64,000 nt of DNA from Terriglobia bacterium (GTDB lineage: Bacteria; Acidobacteriota; Terriglobia; Terriglobales; Acidobacteriaceae): positions 1 through 64,000 of the forward strand of contig JAIQFA010000011.1 in NCBI GenBank assembly GCA_020073525.1, read 5' to 3'. Numbering within the stretch: the stretch's first letter is position 1; each line of letters starts with the position of its first letter. Both the position numbers and the translations under genes were made by a program. The notes beneath the pieces were generated by a model. The model worked only from the letters and a program-made list of their open reading frames with translations. It had not been told where the DNA came from and did no database searches. Below, piece by piece: positions 50,481-59,695 of the stretch.

Positions 50481-53400
50481 CTACTGCGTCTCGGATCGTG
50501 GATTGATTCCCAAGTGCTTCAGCTTCGATTGCAGCGTGGTCCGCTTCAATCCCAACCGCATGGCTGCCCCGCGTAGCCCGCCAATCTGCCCGCGGCTCTC
50601 GCGCAAAGCCCGCAGAATGTGCTCGCGTTCGGCCGCTTCTAGACTTTCATCCGCGGCTTCCTCCTCCATGGTTGTGCTGATCGCCCGCAGTTCGCTTAAC
50701 GGCGACACCAGCACCGAACCTTGTGTCAGAATCACGGAACGCTCGATGAAGTTTTCCAGCTCCCGCACATTCCCCGGCCACTCCCACCCCTTGAGTTCGT
50801 CGATGGTCCTCTTCGGGATGCTGGTGATCGTCTTTTTCATTCGCTTGGCAAACTTCTGCACAAAATGTTCGACCAGCAACTGGATGTCTTCCCGCCGTTC
50901 CCGTAACGGGGGCACGCGGATCGGAAACACGTTCAGACGGTAATATAAGTCGCTCCGGAACTCGTTCTCGCGTACGCTATCCGCCAAGTCGCGGTTGGTG
51001 GCTGCTATCAAACGAAAGTCCATCTTCAAAGTATGAGTTCCGCCCAGCCGTTCGAACTCATGATCCTGCAAGACTCGTAGCAGTTTCGGTTGCAGGGCCA
51101 AAGAAATCTCCCCGATCTCGTCCAGAAACAGCGTGCCCTTGTCCGCCAGTTCGAGTCGTCCAATTTTCTTGTTGACCGCTCCGGTGAAAGCGCCCTTCTC
51201 ATTGCCGAACAACTCGCTCTCCAGCAGTCCCGACGGAATCGCCGCGCAATTCATTTTGATGAAGCTGCTGTTCGCGCGATGACTCAAGCGATGGATCGCC
51301 CGCGCCACCAGCTCCTTGCCTGTCCCCGTCTCGCCCAGCAATAGCGCCGTAGCATCGCTGGCGGCCACTTTTCCCACGTTTTCCATGACGGTTTGCAAGG
51401 CCTTGCTTTGCCCGATGATTTCCCCGAACCCCAGGGTGGTGTCGATTTCCTGTTCGAGATAGAGCTTTTCCTCCGTGAGCCTTCTCTTGGCTTCGCGTAA
51501 AGCTTCGCTTGCCTCCCGGAGATCGGTGACATCCATACTGGCGCCGGTGAGTCCAATGACTGCGCCCGTTGCGTCCAAAACCGGTTCAATCGTTGTATCA
51601 AGGTAGTACTTCTTGCCGCGGTCTGTGATCTGTAGCTCATGACGCGCTCCCACCCCGGTTTCCAGCACCCGCCTCCGGACTTCCGTGGTGCGCTCAACCT
51701 CCTCAGGGTCGAAGATGTCGTTCGTCGTTTTTCCCAGCAGTTCGCTCACCGGCCTGGAAAGCTGCGGATTGTATATCGAGGTGTAGCGCAAGTCCCGGTC
51801 TTGGCTGAACATGGCAATCGGAGAATTCTTCAGCGCCACCCGGAACCGTTCCTCGCTTTGCCGAAGTGCCTCCTCCGCCCGCTTGCGAGCAGTGATGTCG
51901 ATGGCCGCTGCGACAACCCCCCTCACCTTCCCATCTTCGCCCAGCAGCGGCACAACATTGGTCAGCTCCCGCCGTTCCGTTCCGTCTTCGAATACCATCG
52001 TCATGGGTATGTCGTACTCCGAACGTCCTGTTGCGGCAGCTCGTTGCATCGGCAACTCTTCCACCGGAAGCTCGATTCCGTCCCGCAGAAACCGCACTCG
52101 GGGCTTCTCGCCCGCGAGGGCGCTCAACGATGCGTTGGCACCAGGTTCCAGGCGCAGATGCTCGCGTCCCATCCGATTTGTTGTCACGTGTCGGCACTCC
52201 GCGTCATGGGCAATCATCACCGGAATCGGGAGCACATCCAGTACCGTTTCCAGTTCCTTCGCTCTTGCCCGCTCGCGGGCTTCACTTTCCCGCAACGCCT
52301 CCTCTGCCAGCTTCTGCTCTGTGATGTCGCGCAAAACACACGCCACGCGATCGATTCCTGTCGGACCCTCCACCGGTAGGTATGTGATCGATACCTCCCT
52401 CTCCCCCATCCCCGGATAATTGTTCTTTAGTTCGTATCTGACGACCTTCCCTCGGAAACACTCATCCAGTCTTTCCTTGATTACCGTTTCAAACACTTTC
52501 GGATTCATTACCTCCGCGACCACGTGCCCGACGACCTGTTCTTCCGTCATGCCCCAGTAGCGCAAGAACGCCCGATTCACGATCACATACCGGTAGTCCC
52601 GGTTCACCACCAGGATCATATCCTCCAGGTTCTCCACGACTCGCTCGTACTGTCGCAGTCTCACTTCCGCCCGCTTTCGCGCCGTGATATCGCGCGAAAC
52701 AGCTATGCAATACTTCCGGTCCAGTTGCACCTGGCGCAGATTTACCTCGACCGGGAATGTTGTTCCATCTTTCCGCTGGTGCACTCTCTCGAAGGTTGCA
52801 CATCCCGACTTCCGCAGTTGATCATCCACTTGCGCGCACGAGGTCGCGTCAACGCTTGGATCGATATCCAAGGAAGTCATCGACAACAATTCTTCCCGGC
52901 TGTAGCCAAGCTCCAGGCACGCCTTCTCGTTCACATCAAGGAATCGTCGAGTCTCAGGATCGATGACTTCGATCGCATCGTTCGAGTGCTCCAGTAGGGT
53001 CCGGAATAGCGTCAGGCCCTGGAGCATTCGTTCCTGTTCCCGCGAGGTCTTCAGCAGCTCTTCGTTGCTGGCGCGCAACGCTTTCTCGGCCCGCACGCGG
53101 TCCGTGACGTCGTGCGCAATTCCCCGTACGAGCGGTGCCTCCACTCCCTCGGTGCGAAGCGTGTTGTGGTACTCCCAGATCCGCTGCTCTCCCGATCGCG
53201 TCATCACGGCGATCAGCCCGCGAGACTCTCCTGTGTGCTGGATCTCATCCAGATAGGCATCGAATTGTTCGCGGAATTGCGGATCGAGGAAATCGCGCAT
53301 CGGTGTGCGCATCATTTCTTCTACGCTGTAACCAAGGACACGCACGGCTCCGCGATTGACCGACAGGAGTCGACCCTCAAGGTCGTGGATACACAGGAGG

Positions 53401-53528
53401 TCGTGGCTGTGCTCGGCTAGATCGCGATACCAGTCTTCGTTTTGCTCCCAGACCCGTCGGATTGGGTTCCACGCAACTGGCGAATCCGCCGGAGTGGCGA
53501 ACTTCGGTACTTCAGGGTGCGATGCCAT
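50481..53528 (-). CDS. PAS-rich sigma-54-dependent transcriptional activator
   Basis: 1015 residues with five PAS-like segments (about 30-145, 170-290, 297-410, 425-550 and 555-675), a coiled-coil linker, an AAA+ domain (about 700-940) and a Fis-type helix-turn-helix (966-1012). The ATPase has Walker A GETGTGKE (732-739), the sigma-54 contact loop GAFTGA (779-784) and Walker B TLFLDEIGE (799-807). It should sense a small-molecule, redox or light cue through PAS and open sigma-54 promoters. No receiver or kinase domain is present. It lies 163 bases upstream of the esterase, same strand, suggesting control of the ligase cluster; no convincing -24/-12 element was seen. Confidence 0.9.
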   Translation of the reverse strand: MASHPEVPKFATPADSPVAWNPIRRVWEQNEDWYRDLAEHSHDLLCIHDLEGRLLSVNRGAVRVLGYSVEEMMRTPMRDFLDPQFREQFDAYLDEIQHTGESRGLIAVMTRSGEQRIWEYHNTLRTEGVEAPLVRGIAHDVTDRVRAEKALRASNEELLKTSREQERMLQGLTLFRTLLEHSNDAIEVIDPETRRFLDVNEKACLELGYSREELLSMTSLDIDPSVDATSCAQVDDQLRKSGCATFERVHQRKDGTTFPVEVNLRQVQLDRKYCIAVSRDITARKRAEVRLRQYERVVENLEDMILVVNRDYRYVIVNRAFLRYWGMTEEQVVGHVVAEVMNPKVFETVIKERLDECFRGKVVRYELKNNYPGMGEREVSITYLPVEGPTGIDRVACVLRDITEQKLAEEALRESEARERARAKELETVLDVLPIPVMIAHDAECRHVTTNRMGREHLRLEPGANASLSALAGEKPRVRFLRDGIELPVEELPMQRAAATGRSEYDIPMTMVFEDGTERRELTNVVPLLGEDGKVRGVVAAAIDITARKRAEEALRQSEERFRVALKNSPIAMFSQDRDLRYTSIYNPQLSRPVSELLGKTTNDIFDPEEVERTTEVRRRVLETGVGARHELQITDRGKKYYLDTTIEPVLDATGAVIGLTGASMDVTDLREASEALREAKRRLTEEKLYLEQEIDTTLGFGEIIGQSKALQTVMENVGKVAASDATALLLGETGTGKELVARAIHRLSHRANSSFIKMNCAAIPSGLLESELFGNEKGAFTGAVNKKIGRLELADKGTLFLDEIGEISLALQPKLLRVLQDHEFERLGGTHTLKMDFRLIAATNRDLADSVRENEFRSDLYYRLNVFPIRVPPLRERREDIQLLVEHFVQKFAKRMKKTITSIPKRTIDELKGWEWPGNVRELENFIERSVILTQGSVLVSPLSELRAISTTMEEEAADESLEAAEREHILRALRESRGQIGGLRGAAMRLGLKRTTLQSKLKHLGINPRSETQ

Positions 53529-53802
53529 GGCTCACCCGTAGCTAGCCACCTGGAATCGTTATTGATCGGCCAGATCAATTCCAGCGGCCGCCCTTAATTT
53601 TTCTTAGAGGCCTCGAAGAATTCCTCTAAGTCAATTATCTAAATCGGTCCGAGTTAATAACTTGGCCTCGGCGCTGGTGCAAAGTCTAGCAGAATAACGT
53701 TGTTGTCACGTTAACTACTTTCCACCGCCCCTGGACCCAAAGCCCGTTCTGCTAAACTTTCCAGTTTCCTGTTTTGCTTAGGCGAGCTTCGGAGAGGCAA
53801 TT
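53529..53802. other. divergent intergenic region
   Basis: No coding signal in 274 bases. It includes an 8-bp dyad (53603-53630) and A/T-rich tracts that could hold both promoters. Confidence 0.3.
53603..53630. promoter_or_regulatory. dyad upstream of the sigma-54 activator
   Basis: Perfect 8-bp arms CTTAGAGG / CCTCTAAG spaced by 12 bases, 75 bases before the regulator's start. Possible operator or autoregulatory site. Confidence 0.35.
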
Positions 53803-54651
53803 ATGGCGATTCAGCTTGTGGGAGTGATTGGTGCGGGTACGATGGGCAACGGGATCGCGCACGTGTTGGCGCGCTGCGGCTTCAACGTGGTGCTGTGCGA
53901 TGTGGAGCAGCGGTTTCTCGATCGAGGGCTGGCCACGATTGCCAAGAACCTCGATCGCGAGGTTGCCAAGAACAAGATAACCGAGGGCGACAAAGCCTCT
54001 ACGCTGGGGCGTATTACGCCGGTGATGGACCGGGCAAAGCTCGCGGACTGCGATCTGGTCATCGAAGCAGCGACAGAAAAATTCGAGATCAAAGCTGAGA
54101 TTTTCCGCGAACTCGATCGCATAATGAAGCCGGGCGTTATTCTGGCTTCGAATACGTCTTCGATTTCCATCACCAGGATTGGTGCCCTGACCGGGCGTGC
54201 CGATAAGGTGATTGGAATGCACTTCTTTAATCCTGTCCCAATAATGAAGCTGGTCGAAGTGATTCGGGGTCTCGCGACTTCACAGGCCACGTTCGAGACG
54301 GTGCGCGATCTGGCGGTAAGACTGGAAAAGACGCCCGTGGAGGTCAATGACGCTCCCGGATTTGTCTCGAACCGGGTGCTGATGCCGCTATTAAATGAGG
54401 CGATGTACGCGGTGATGGAGGGCGTGGCCACGGCCGAGGCGGTGGATGAAGTGTTCAAGCTGGGCATGGCGCATCCGATGGGGCCGCTGACCCTCGCCGA
54501 CTTTATCGGCCTCGACGTGTGCCTTGACATCATGCGGGTGCTACAGGATGGGCTAGGCGATCCGAAGTACCGCCCTTGTCCGCTGCTCATCAAGATGGTG
54601 GATGCGGGTTGGCTGGGCCGCAAGAGCGGTCGCGGCTTTTACACATACTAG
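53803..54651 (+). CDS. 3-hydroxybutyryl-CoA dehydrogenase family
   Basis: 282 residues, the usual length of the stand-alone enzyme. The NAD motif is [18 protein letters not shown] (6-23), and the catalytic histidine stands in [17 protein letters not shown] (about 139-155), with [19 protein letters not shown] and [16 protein letters not shown] in the C-terminal domain. It oxidises 3-hydroxyacyl-CoA in fatty-acid or butanoate metabolism. Tightly packed gcgagcttcggagaggc precedes the ATG. No acyl-CoA partner genes lie next to it. Confidence 0.92.
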   Translation: MAIQLVGVIGAGTMGNGIAHVLARCGFNVVLCDVEQRFLDRGLATIAKNLDREVAKNKITEGDKASTLGRITPVMDRAKLADCDLVIEAATEKFEIKAEIFRELDRIMKPGVILASNTSSISITRIGALTGRADKVIGMHFFNPVPIMKLVEVIRGLATSQATFETVRDLAVRLEKTPVEVNDAPGFVSNRVLMPLLNEAMYAVMEGVATAEAVDEVFKLGMAHPMGPLTLADFIGLDVCLDIMRVLQDGLGDPKYRPCPLLIKMVDAGWLGRKSGRGFYTY

Positions 54652-54842
54652 AACTGCTTAATAAATGGCCTTGGGAAGGCCACAGGTTCACACGCTGCGG
54701 AAAAACTTATCTCCACAGCCGGAAGGGGCACGGCTTCCGTCGTGCCGCCCAGAGCCAATAAAAGCACGGGCTTCAGCCCCTGAGAGCCCGGCAGCATACA
54801 CCTTTCGGTTCATGACGAAATAACTTCTCGTAAGATGAAAAT
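54652..54842. other. intergenic region with short hairpins
   Basis: Contains hairpins such as ggcctt/aaggcc and ggcacgg/ccgtgcc-type pairs and a cttcagcccc word. No gene recognised. Confidence 0.3.
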
Positions 54843-55220
54843 ATGACGACATCCTGGGGCGGAATTCTTCCTGAAAGAAACTCTGGCGGCGATGGTCTGT
54901 ACTATCTGATGGCGGCCATGTCGGGAGCCCTGGCGGGTTGGTTGGACATCAAGGTCGGCGACTTGCTGCTGACCGCGATGGTGGTGCTGGCGGCGAACAT
55001 GCTACTCGGATTTCTGAGCCCGCGAAAGCCGTGGCGCTGGGTGGTTCTGATCGGAGTGTTCGTGCCCGCCGTGGAGTGGCTGGCGTACTTCTTTCTCACC
55101 CAGAAGCCGGAGCGGGCGCAGATCTACGAATCCTTTCTCGCCTTCATGCCGGGCATTGCGGGCGCGTTCGGCGGATCGATCGGGCGAGGCGTGGTCGACA
55201 ACCTCTTCGCGAAGAAATGA
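54843..55220 (+). CDS. small membrane protein of unknown function
   Basis: 125 residues with about three hydrophobic segments (LYYLMAAMSGALAGWL, LLLTAMVVLAANMLLGFL, VVLIGVFVPAVEWLAYFFL) and a small C-terminal Gly-rich segment (GIAGAFGGSIGRGVVDNL). No motif recognised. It could be a small integral membrane protein; the Gly zipper may support helix packing. Confidence 0.6.
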   Translation: MTTSWGGILPERNSGGDGLYYLMAAMSGALAGWLDIKVGDLLLTAMVVLAANMLLGFLSPRKPWRWVVLIGVFVPAVEWLAYFFLTQKPERAQIYESFLAFMPGIAGAFGGSIGRGVVDNLFAKK

Positions 55221-55227
55221 TATCGCC

Positions 55228-55290
55228 GAACCACAGAAGGCATACGGTTTCCCCTGTGTCCCCCTGTGTCCTCTGTGGTTCAAGCTTTTA
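55228..55290. repeat. ctctgtggtt repeat with inverted partner
   Basis: gaaccacagaagg at 55229-55241 is complementary to cctctgtggttc at 55269-55281; ctgtgtc words lie between. Confidence 0.75.
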
Positions 55291-55373
55291 GCCTGCCAAG
55301 ACAGTCCCATCAAAGGTACCGACCGCAGAAAAACTCTTCCCGTTTCCACAGCCGCTGGGGGTAAGCTACGCCT

Positions 55374-56177
55374 ATGGGAGTGTCGGTGTCGGTGCTCGCC
55401 AGCGGCAGTCGTGGAAACTGCGCGCTCGTGGCGACGAGTTCAACGCGCATTCTGGTGGATGCCGGTCTTTCGGGCCGCGAGACTTTCAAGCGCCTGCGCG
55501 CCCTCGGCGAGCGCACCGAGGAAATCTCCGCGATCCTGATCACCCACGAACATTCCGACCATGTCGCTGGCCTGCAGCGGCTGGCAACCAAGTTGAACGT
55601 GCCCGTCTTCCTGACCGCGCCGACCCATCATGCCTGGAACCGGACGGTGCGCGATCAGGATGGCACGATTCCCGAACTGCCAAAATCCGAACATTTTGCC
55701 GCCGGCCGAGGCTTTTGCGTGGGCGACATTGAGGTCATGCCCTTCACCATTCCGCACGACGCCGCTGATCCCGTGGGCTTCACTTTTCGCGCCGAAGGCG
55801 TCAAGATTGGTTTTGCTACCGACCTGGGGTACATGCCGGTCAGCGTACGGAACCATTTGCGCGGCTGCAGCGTACTGGTGATGGAGTCGAATCACGATGT
55901 GGAGATGCTCCGCTCCGGGCCGTATCCGTGGTCGGTGAAGCAGCGGGTGATGAGCCGGGTCGGGCATCTGTCGAATGATGCGCTCGCGGAATTCTTCTCC
56001 AGCGACTATGATGGAGGAGCTGAATACTTGATTTTGGCCCATTTGTCTGAAAAAAATAACCATCCCGAAATCGCACGAGCCGCGGCAGAACAGGCGCTCG
56101 GCGGGCGTCAGGGGCTGTGGCACAATCGTGTGCTGCTGGCAACCCAGACCCAGGTTCTCGAATCCATCCGGTTATAG
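55374..56177 (+). CDS. MBL-fold hydrolase, WalJ/YycJ type
   Basis: 267 residues. The metallo-beta-lactamase metal site is LITHEHSDHVAG (about 61-72), with a short strand VSVLASGSRGNCALV at the N-terminus, which is the SGSSGN-type motif of the WalJ/YycJ family. FATDLGYMPVSV and VMESNHDVEML hold the later ligands. YycJ-type proteins are 5'-exonuclease-like and have been linked to mismatch repair and cell-wall processes. Followed 6 bases later by a small membrane-protein gene, so they form an operon. Confidence 0.88.
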   Translation: MGVSVSVLASGSRGNCALVATSSTRILVDAGLSGRETFKRLRALGERTEEISAILITHEHSDHVAGLQRLATKLNVPVFLTAPTHHAWNRTVRDQDGTIPELPKSEHFAAGRGFCVGDIEVMPFTIPHDAADPVGFTFRAEGVKIGFATDLGYMPVSVRNHLRGCSVLVMESNHDVEMLRSGPYPWSVKQRVMSRVGHLSNDALAEFFSSDYDGGAEYLILAHLSEKNNHPEIARAAAEQALGGRQGLWHNRVLLATQTQVLESIRL

Positions 56178-56183
56178 TATTTT

Positions 56184-56624
56184 ATGAGCCAGTGTGTGGA
56201 ACCGATCGTGGGGAAAATCCTTGCGGGATGGCGCTACGACATTTCCGGACTGGCTCCGGAGATGCGCGGGGACTACGAACTGCATTTCGCCACCTGCGAG
56301 CACTGCCGCAGCCGCCAGAAACTGCACCGCATCATCGATATTTCTCTGATTGTATTGGCCTCTGCGTCAGCCGCGGTGTTTCTGCTGGCCTTTGTCGTCA
56401 TCCGGCATTTTGGACTGCGCCATGCCTTCTGGCTCGAGGTAGGCGCGCTGGCGGGCTTTGCGCTGTCCGCGCTGATTTGGCTGATCGTAGCGGTAGCGAC
56501 TCCCGCGCCCATGGCGGTAGTAGATGTGGCGAAGATCGGCGCACGACACGTCCACGACCGTTTGCCCGCGGAGATTCGCGAACGCTTGCCCGAAGAAATA
56601 CGAGTGAAGATTACCGGGTCATAA
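56184..56624 (+). CDS. zinc-finger membrane protein
   Basis: 146 residues. The N-terminal part has a HFATCEHCRSRQKLH motif (about 34-48) like the anti-sigma zf-HC2 zinc finger. Two transmembrane helices follow (IIDISLIVLASASAAVFLLAFVVI and FWLEVGALAGFALSALIWLIVAV), with a charged tail (RLPAEIRERLPEEIRV). It may be a membrane-bound regulator such as an anti-sigma-like factor. No sigma factor is adjacent, so this is a suggestion only. Confidence 0.65.
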   Translation: MSQCVEPIVGKILAGWRYDISGLAPEMRGDYELHFATCEHCRSRQKLHRIIDISLIVLASASAAVFLLAFVVIRHFGLRHAFWLEVGALAGFALSALIWLIVAVATPAPMAVVDVAKIGARHVHDRLPAEIRERLPEEIRVKITGS

Positions 56625-56751
56625 GGAGTTTTCGGGCAGCCCAGTTACAACTCGATGTCGAGGATTAGTCCTGGAGAGACGACCGAGCTCTCACGAACAC
56701 TCGCGACGAGTTCCTGGTGACGTTTCGGTTCAAAACCCGGTTCGAAGAAAA

Positions 56752-57141
56752 ATGAAGTTCGTGTCAAAACTTTCGAGACTTCTGCTGGTCGTAGCGCTCG
56801 CCATCACGACGCAATCGACGGGAGCTTTTGCGGACTCTGGCCATGCTTCCGCGCCGCTGGCCCCGCCCGCTGAGAGTGCAGCGGCCTGCCACGCCCACGC
56901 TGGCACGATGCTTCCTCATTCATCTCTGCCGCATTCCCCGCGGCCCATAAGCTACCGGTGTTGCCTGACCGGTCATGACGCGGCGGTGGTACCGGCTGCT
57001 CACTTCCCGCAGCCTTCAGTTCATGTCTCACGCATAATGCTGCCAGTCGAGACCGCACCAACGCTCTGCGCCTTGAGCAATTTGGAAGTTTCGATGGTTC
57101 TTTCCACGGATCCGCCCGGTCCAACTCCGCTTCGCATCTAA
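56752..57141 (+). CDS. histidine/cysteine-rich exported protein
   Basis: 129 residues with a signal peptide (LSRLLLVVALAITTQSTGAFA). The mature part is rich in His, Cys and Pro: CHAHAGTMLPHSSLPHS, YRCCLTGHDAAVV, AHFPQPSVH. This composition suggests binding of copper or another soft metal in the periplasm, or a degenerate linker. The following gene is Met/His-rich as well. I do not recognise a named family; metal binding is inferred. Confidence 0.5.
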   Translation: MKFVSKLSRLLLVVALAITTQSTGAFADSGHASAPLAPPAESAAACHAHAGTMLPHSSLPHSPRPISYRCCLTGHDAAVVPAAHFPQPSVHVSRIMLPVETAPTLCALSNLEVSMVLSTDPPGPTPLRI

Positions 57142-57218
57142 CCTTCGTCCTCGTCTTCAGCGATTTTCCATTCGACTTCAATGAAAGAGATCAGGGATTT
57201 TGCTTTGAGGAGTGTCAC

Positions 57219-58565
57219 GTGCGCACGCTGATGTTCACTATTTTCCTGCTCCAATTGTGCGTCTCTTGCGCCAGCGCGCAGGTTGCCTTGGAAGCTCATG
57301 CGAGTGATCCGCAAGGGCAGACGCAACAAAATCAAGATCAGGCAGAGCAGAAGCATGACATGCCGGGCATGGACATGCCAGCCATGGATATGTCGCAGTC
57401 CGCGCCAAACTGGATGCCGTCGCCCCACGTTAGTTCGGGCACGGGATGGCAGCCGGCCGCGACGTCCAGCCACATGTGGATGAAGTCGGCCGGGGCCTGG
57501 GATCTAATGGCGCACGGTGTTGTTTTTGCCGATTACAACCAGCAAAGCGGCCCGCGCGGCGCGGGCAAGGCCGAGTCGGTGAACTGGCTGATGCTGATGG
57601 AGCAGCACAAACTCGGCGGAGGCAGCCTCCTATTTCGCGAAATGTTTTCTGCCGAGTCATTGACCGCGCCTCATCCGGGATTTCCTGAACTTTTCCAGAC
57701 GGGCGAAACCTATCACGGTCAGCCGCTGGTCGACCACCAGCACCCGCACAATGTATTTTCCGAACTCGCGCTCGAATACACGCGCCCCATTGGGGGAAGA
57801 ATTTCCTGGCTGTTCTATGGTGCGGCCGCGGGCGATCCGGCGCTTGGGCCCGTGGCCTTCATGCATCGCGTTTCCGCCTCGGAGTTGCCCATGGCGCCGC
57901 TGTCGCATCATCTGCAGGATTCCACTCACACTAGCTTCGGAGTCATCACCACGGGATTGGTCGTTGCCCGGTTCAAAGTGGAAGGCTCGGTCTTCAACGG
58001 CCGCGAGCCAGACGAGAAGCGTTACGGCATCCAGTTCGCCGTGCTCGATTCCTGGTCGGCGCGCTTGAGCGTCGCCCCGTCGCGCAACTGGACGGCGCAG
58101 TACAGTTACGGCCGCCTGGAGCATCCCGAGGCGCTGGAACCCGGCAGCCAGCACCGGCAGACGGCTTCGGTCGAATATGTACGCCCGTTCGCGAACGGCT
58201 CGTGGGCGACGTCGCTGGTCTGGGGACGAGTGCACAAGGTCCTTGAGAACCACAACCTGAACGGCTATCTGCTGGAAACGACGGCGAACTTCAAGTCGCG
58301 CAATTACGCATTCTCGCGCCTGGAACTGGTCGACAAGGACGAGTTGTTTCCCGGCAATCCGTCGCTTCCGACCTTCCGTATCGAGGCGTACACGTTTGGG
58401 GGGGCGCGCGATCTCGTCCAGACCCGGCTCTGGCAATTGGCGCTGGGCGCGGACGTTACCTTCTACTCGAAGCCGTCAGTCTTGGATTTCTCCTATGGCA
58501 ACAACCCCGTCTCGTTCCAGGTTTTTTTGAGGGTTCGCCCGGGATTGAACCATCACGACCATTAA
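57219..58565 (+). CDS. outer-membrane-like protein with Met/His metal motif
   Basis: 448 residues from GTG with gaggag 6 bases upstream. A signal peptide (MFTIFLLQLCVSCASA) is followed by a methionine/histidine-rich segment, KHDMPGMDMPAMDM (about 45-58), similar to copper-site motifs of PcoA/CusF/CopB-type proteins. The rest is a beta-rich body with alternating amphipathic strands (SVEYVRPFANGSWATSLVWG, YAFSRLELVDKDELF), ending in a barrel-like strand. It could be an outer-membrane barrel or periplasmic sandwich. Together with the His-rich gene upstream it suggests a copper-handling pair, but no P-type ATPase or CusABC gene is in the window. Confidence 0.6.
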   Translation: MRTLMFTIFLLQLCVSCASAQVALEAHASDPQGQTQQNQDQAEQKHDMPGMDMPAMDMSQSAPNWMPSPHVSSGTGWQPAATSSHMWMKSAGAWDLMAHGVVFADYNQQSGPRGAGKAESVNWLMLMEQHKLGGGSLLFREMFSAESLTAPHPGFPELFQTGETYHGQPLVDHQHPHNVFSELALEYTRPIGGRISWLFYGAAAGDPALGPVAFMHRVSASELPMAPLSHHLQDSTHTSFGVITTGLVVARFKVEGSVFNGREPDEKRYGIQFAVLDSWSARLSVAPSRNWTAQYSYGRLEHPEALEPGSQHRQTASVEYVRPFANGSWATSLVWGRVHKVLENHNLNGYLLETTANFKSRNYAFSRLELVDKDELFPGNPSLPTFRIEAYTFGGARDLVQTRLWQLALGADVTFYSKPSVLDFSYGNNPVSFQVFLRVRPGLNHHDH

Positions 58566-58646
58566 CTCCGCAGGGGCGGCTTATGGCTCTACCGTTACCA
58601 AAAGATGTTCTTAGCGAAGAAACGGCATGACGAGTCTCAACTTTAA

Positions 58647-59081
58647 GTGCAAAATTTGGATATGGGACCCGCATTACGGGTGGTGCGACAGATTCAGATC
58701 TCCATGCTGGTCAGCATCGCGCTCTACGCGCTGGCGGGAGAAATGCTTTCCCGGACCATGAATCGCATTCCGGGGAACACCTTGTTTCACGCCTTCTCCC
58801 TGATTTCGATCAGCCTCGTGGGTGCGACGGTGGTGGTGCGCCGGACGCTGGTTTTGCCGTCCGAAGCAGCCCTGAAAAAAAATTCTGAGGACGACCTGGC
58901 GGTGGCGCGCTGGAGAACGGGCCACATCGTTTTATTTGCAATGTCCGAGGTGCTGGGTTTGTTCGGCCTCATTTTGAGGATGGCTGGTTTTACCTTGGCC
59001 AACGTCTGCGGTTTCTACCTGGGCGCCTTCCTTCTGCTCTTGCTGTATTCGCCGCGAGCCCCGCGCGCGGAACTTAGATGA
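58647..59081 (+). CDS. four-helix membrane hypothetical protein
   Basis: 144 residues from GTG (an ATG six codons later is equally possible). Hydrophobic segments SMLVSIALYALAGEML, ISLVGATVVVRRTLVL, IVLFAMSEVLGLFGLIL and FYLGAFLLLLLY suggest four membrane helices. A short charged loop (KKNSEDDLAVARWRT) lies in the middle. No family recognised; stands between the barrel-like gene and an interrupted exported protein. Confidence 0.6.
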   Translation: MQNLDMGPALRVVRQIQISMLVSIALYALAGEMLSRTMNRIPGNTLFHAFSLISISLVGATVVVRRTLVLPSEAALKKNSEDDLAVARWRTGHIVLFAMSEVLGLFGLILRMAGFTLANVCGFYLGAFLLLLLYSPRAPRAELR

Positions 59082-59094
59082 GCTTTGGGCAGTT

Positions 59095-59595
59095 CTATTT
59101 GTTCGCAGCACCGCCCGCGGCCACAGGTAGTTTTGTCAGCTTTTTCACATCGTCCACAAGGTAGACCATCGCTTGATCGAAGTTTTTGCGCGCGTTCCCT
59201 TCCATGATTGCCCCTTCCACTTCCTCGGCGAACGACCACAGCACAACATGTGTATTCGGATCAAGGATCAGCAAATGAAGTTGAAGTACTTCCGGATTGC
59301 TTTCTTCGCGTCCCCCAAAACCGTGTTTTCCAGTAAAAGCGACAAAACGGACTTCGAAAACTAAGTCGGCATCAGCGGGAGTCGGCACCAGTTCATACTT
59401 TCCCTAACGTCTTATGAGCGCATAGAATTCGTTGTAAGTCAGGTTAGGAACTGCCGTTTCTGCATTGCTTTCCCCATTGGAGATAAACACTTTTTCCCCC
59501 GTAAGGATTTGTACAGGTATCGGACCTGGGGCCGGTTCTGTCGCGGGCTTCGCCCCCGCCATTGGGACGGTTAGCAGCGCAATCGCGATAACCAT
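59095..59595 (-). pseudogene. exported protein gene split by a single in-frame TAG
   Basis: One reading frame runs from 59595 to 59095, broken only by an amber codon at 59404-59406. The first part has a short signal peptide (MVIAIALLTVPMAGA), then IPVQILTGEKVFISNG and LTYNEFYALIRR. The second begins GKYELVPTPADADLVFEVRF and ends NFDQAMVYLVDDVKKL. From memory, related exported acidobacterial proteins read ..WGKYELV.. at this point, so TGG to TAG would explain the break. Either a sequencing error, a recent nonsense mutation or stop read-through. The family has no known function. Confidence 0.65.
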
Positions 59596-59695
59596 AGAAG
59601 CTCATCTCGTCGTGCGAGACGTCTAGCAAATCCAACACTAAATCAACCCGCATGTTGTAGAGTGTCTCCCATCCACGTGTAAAGGTTTGTGAAGA

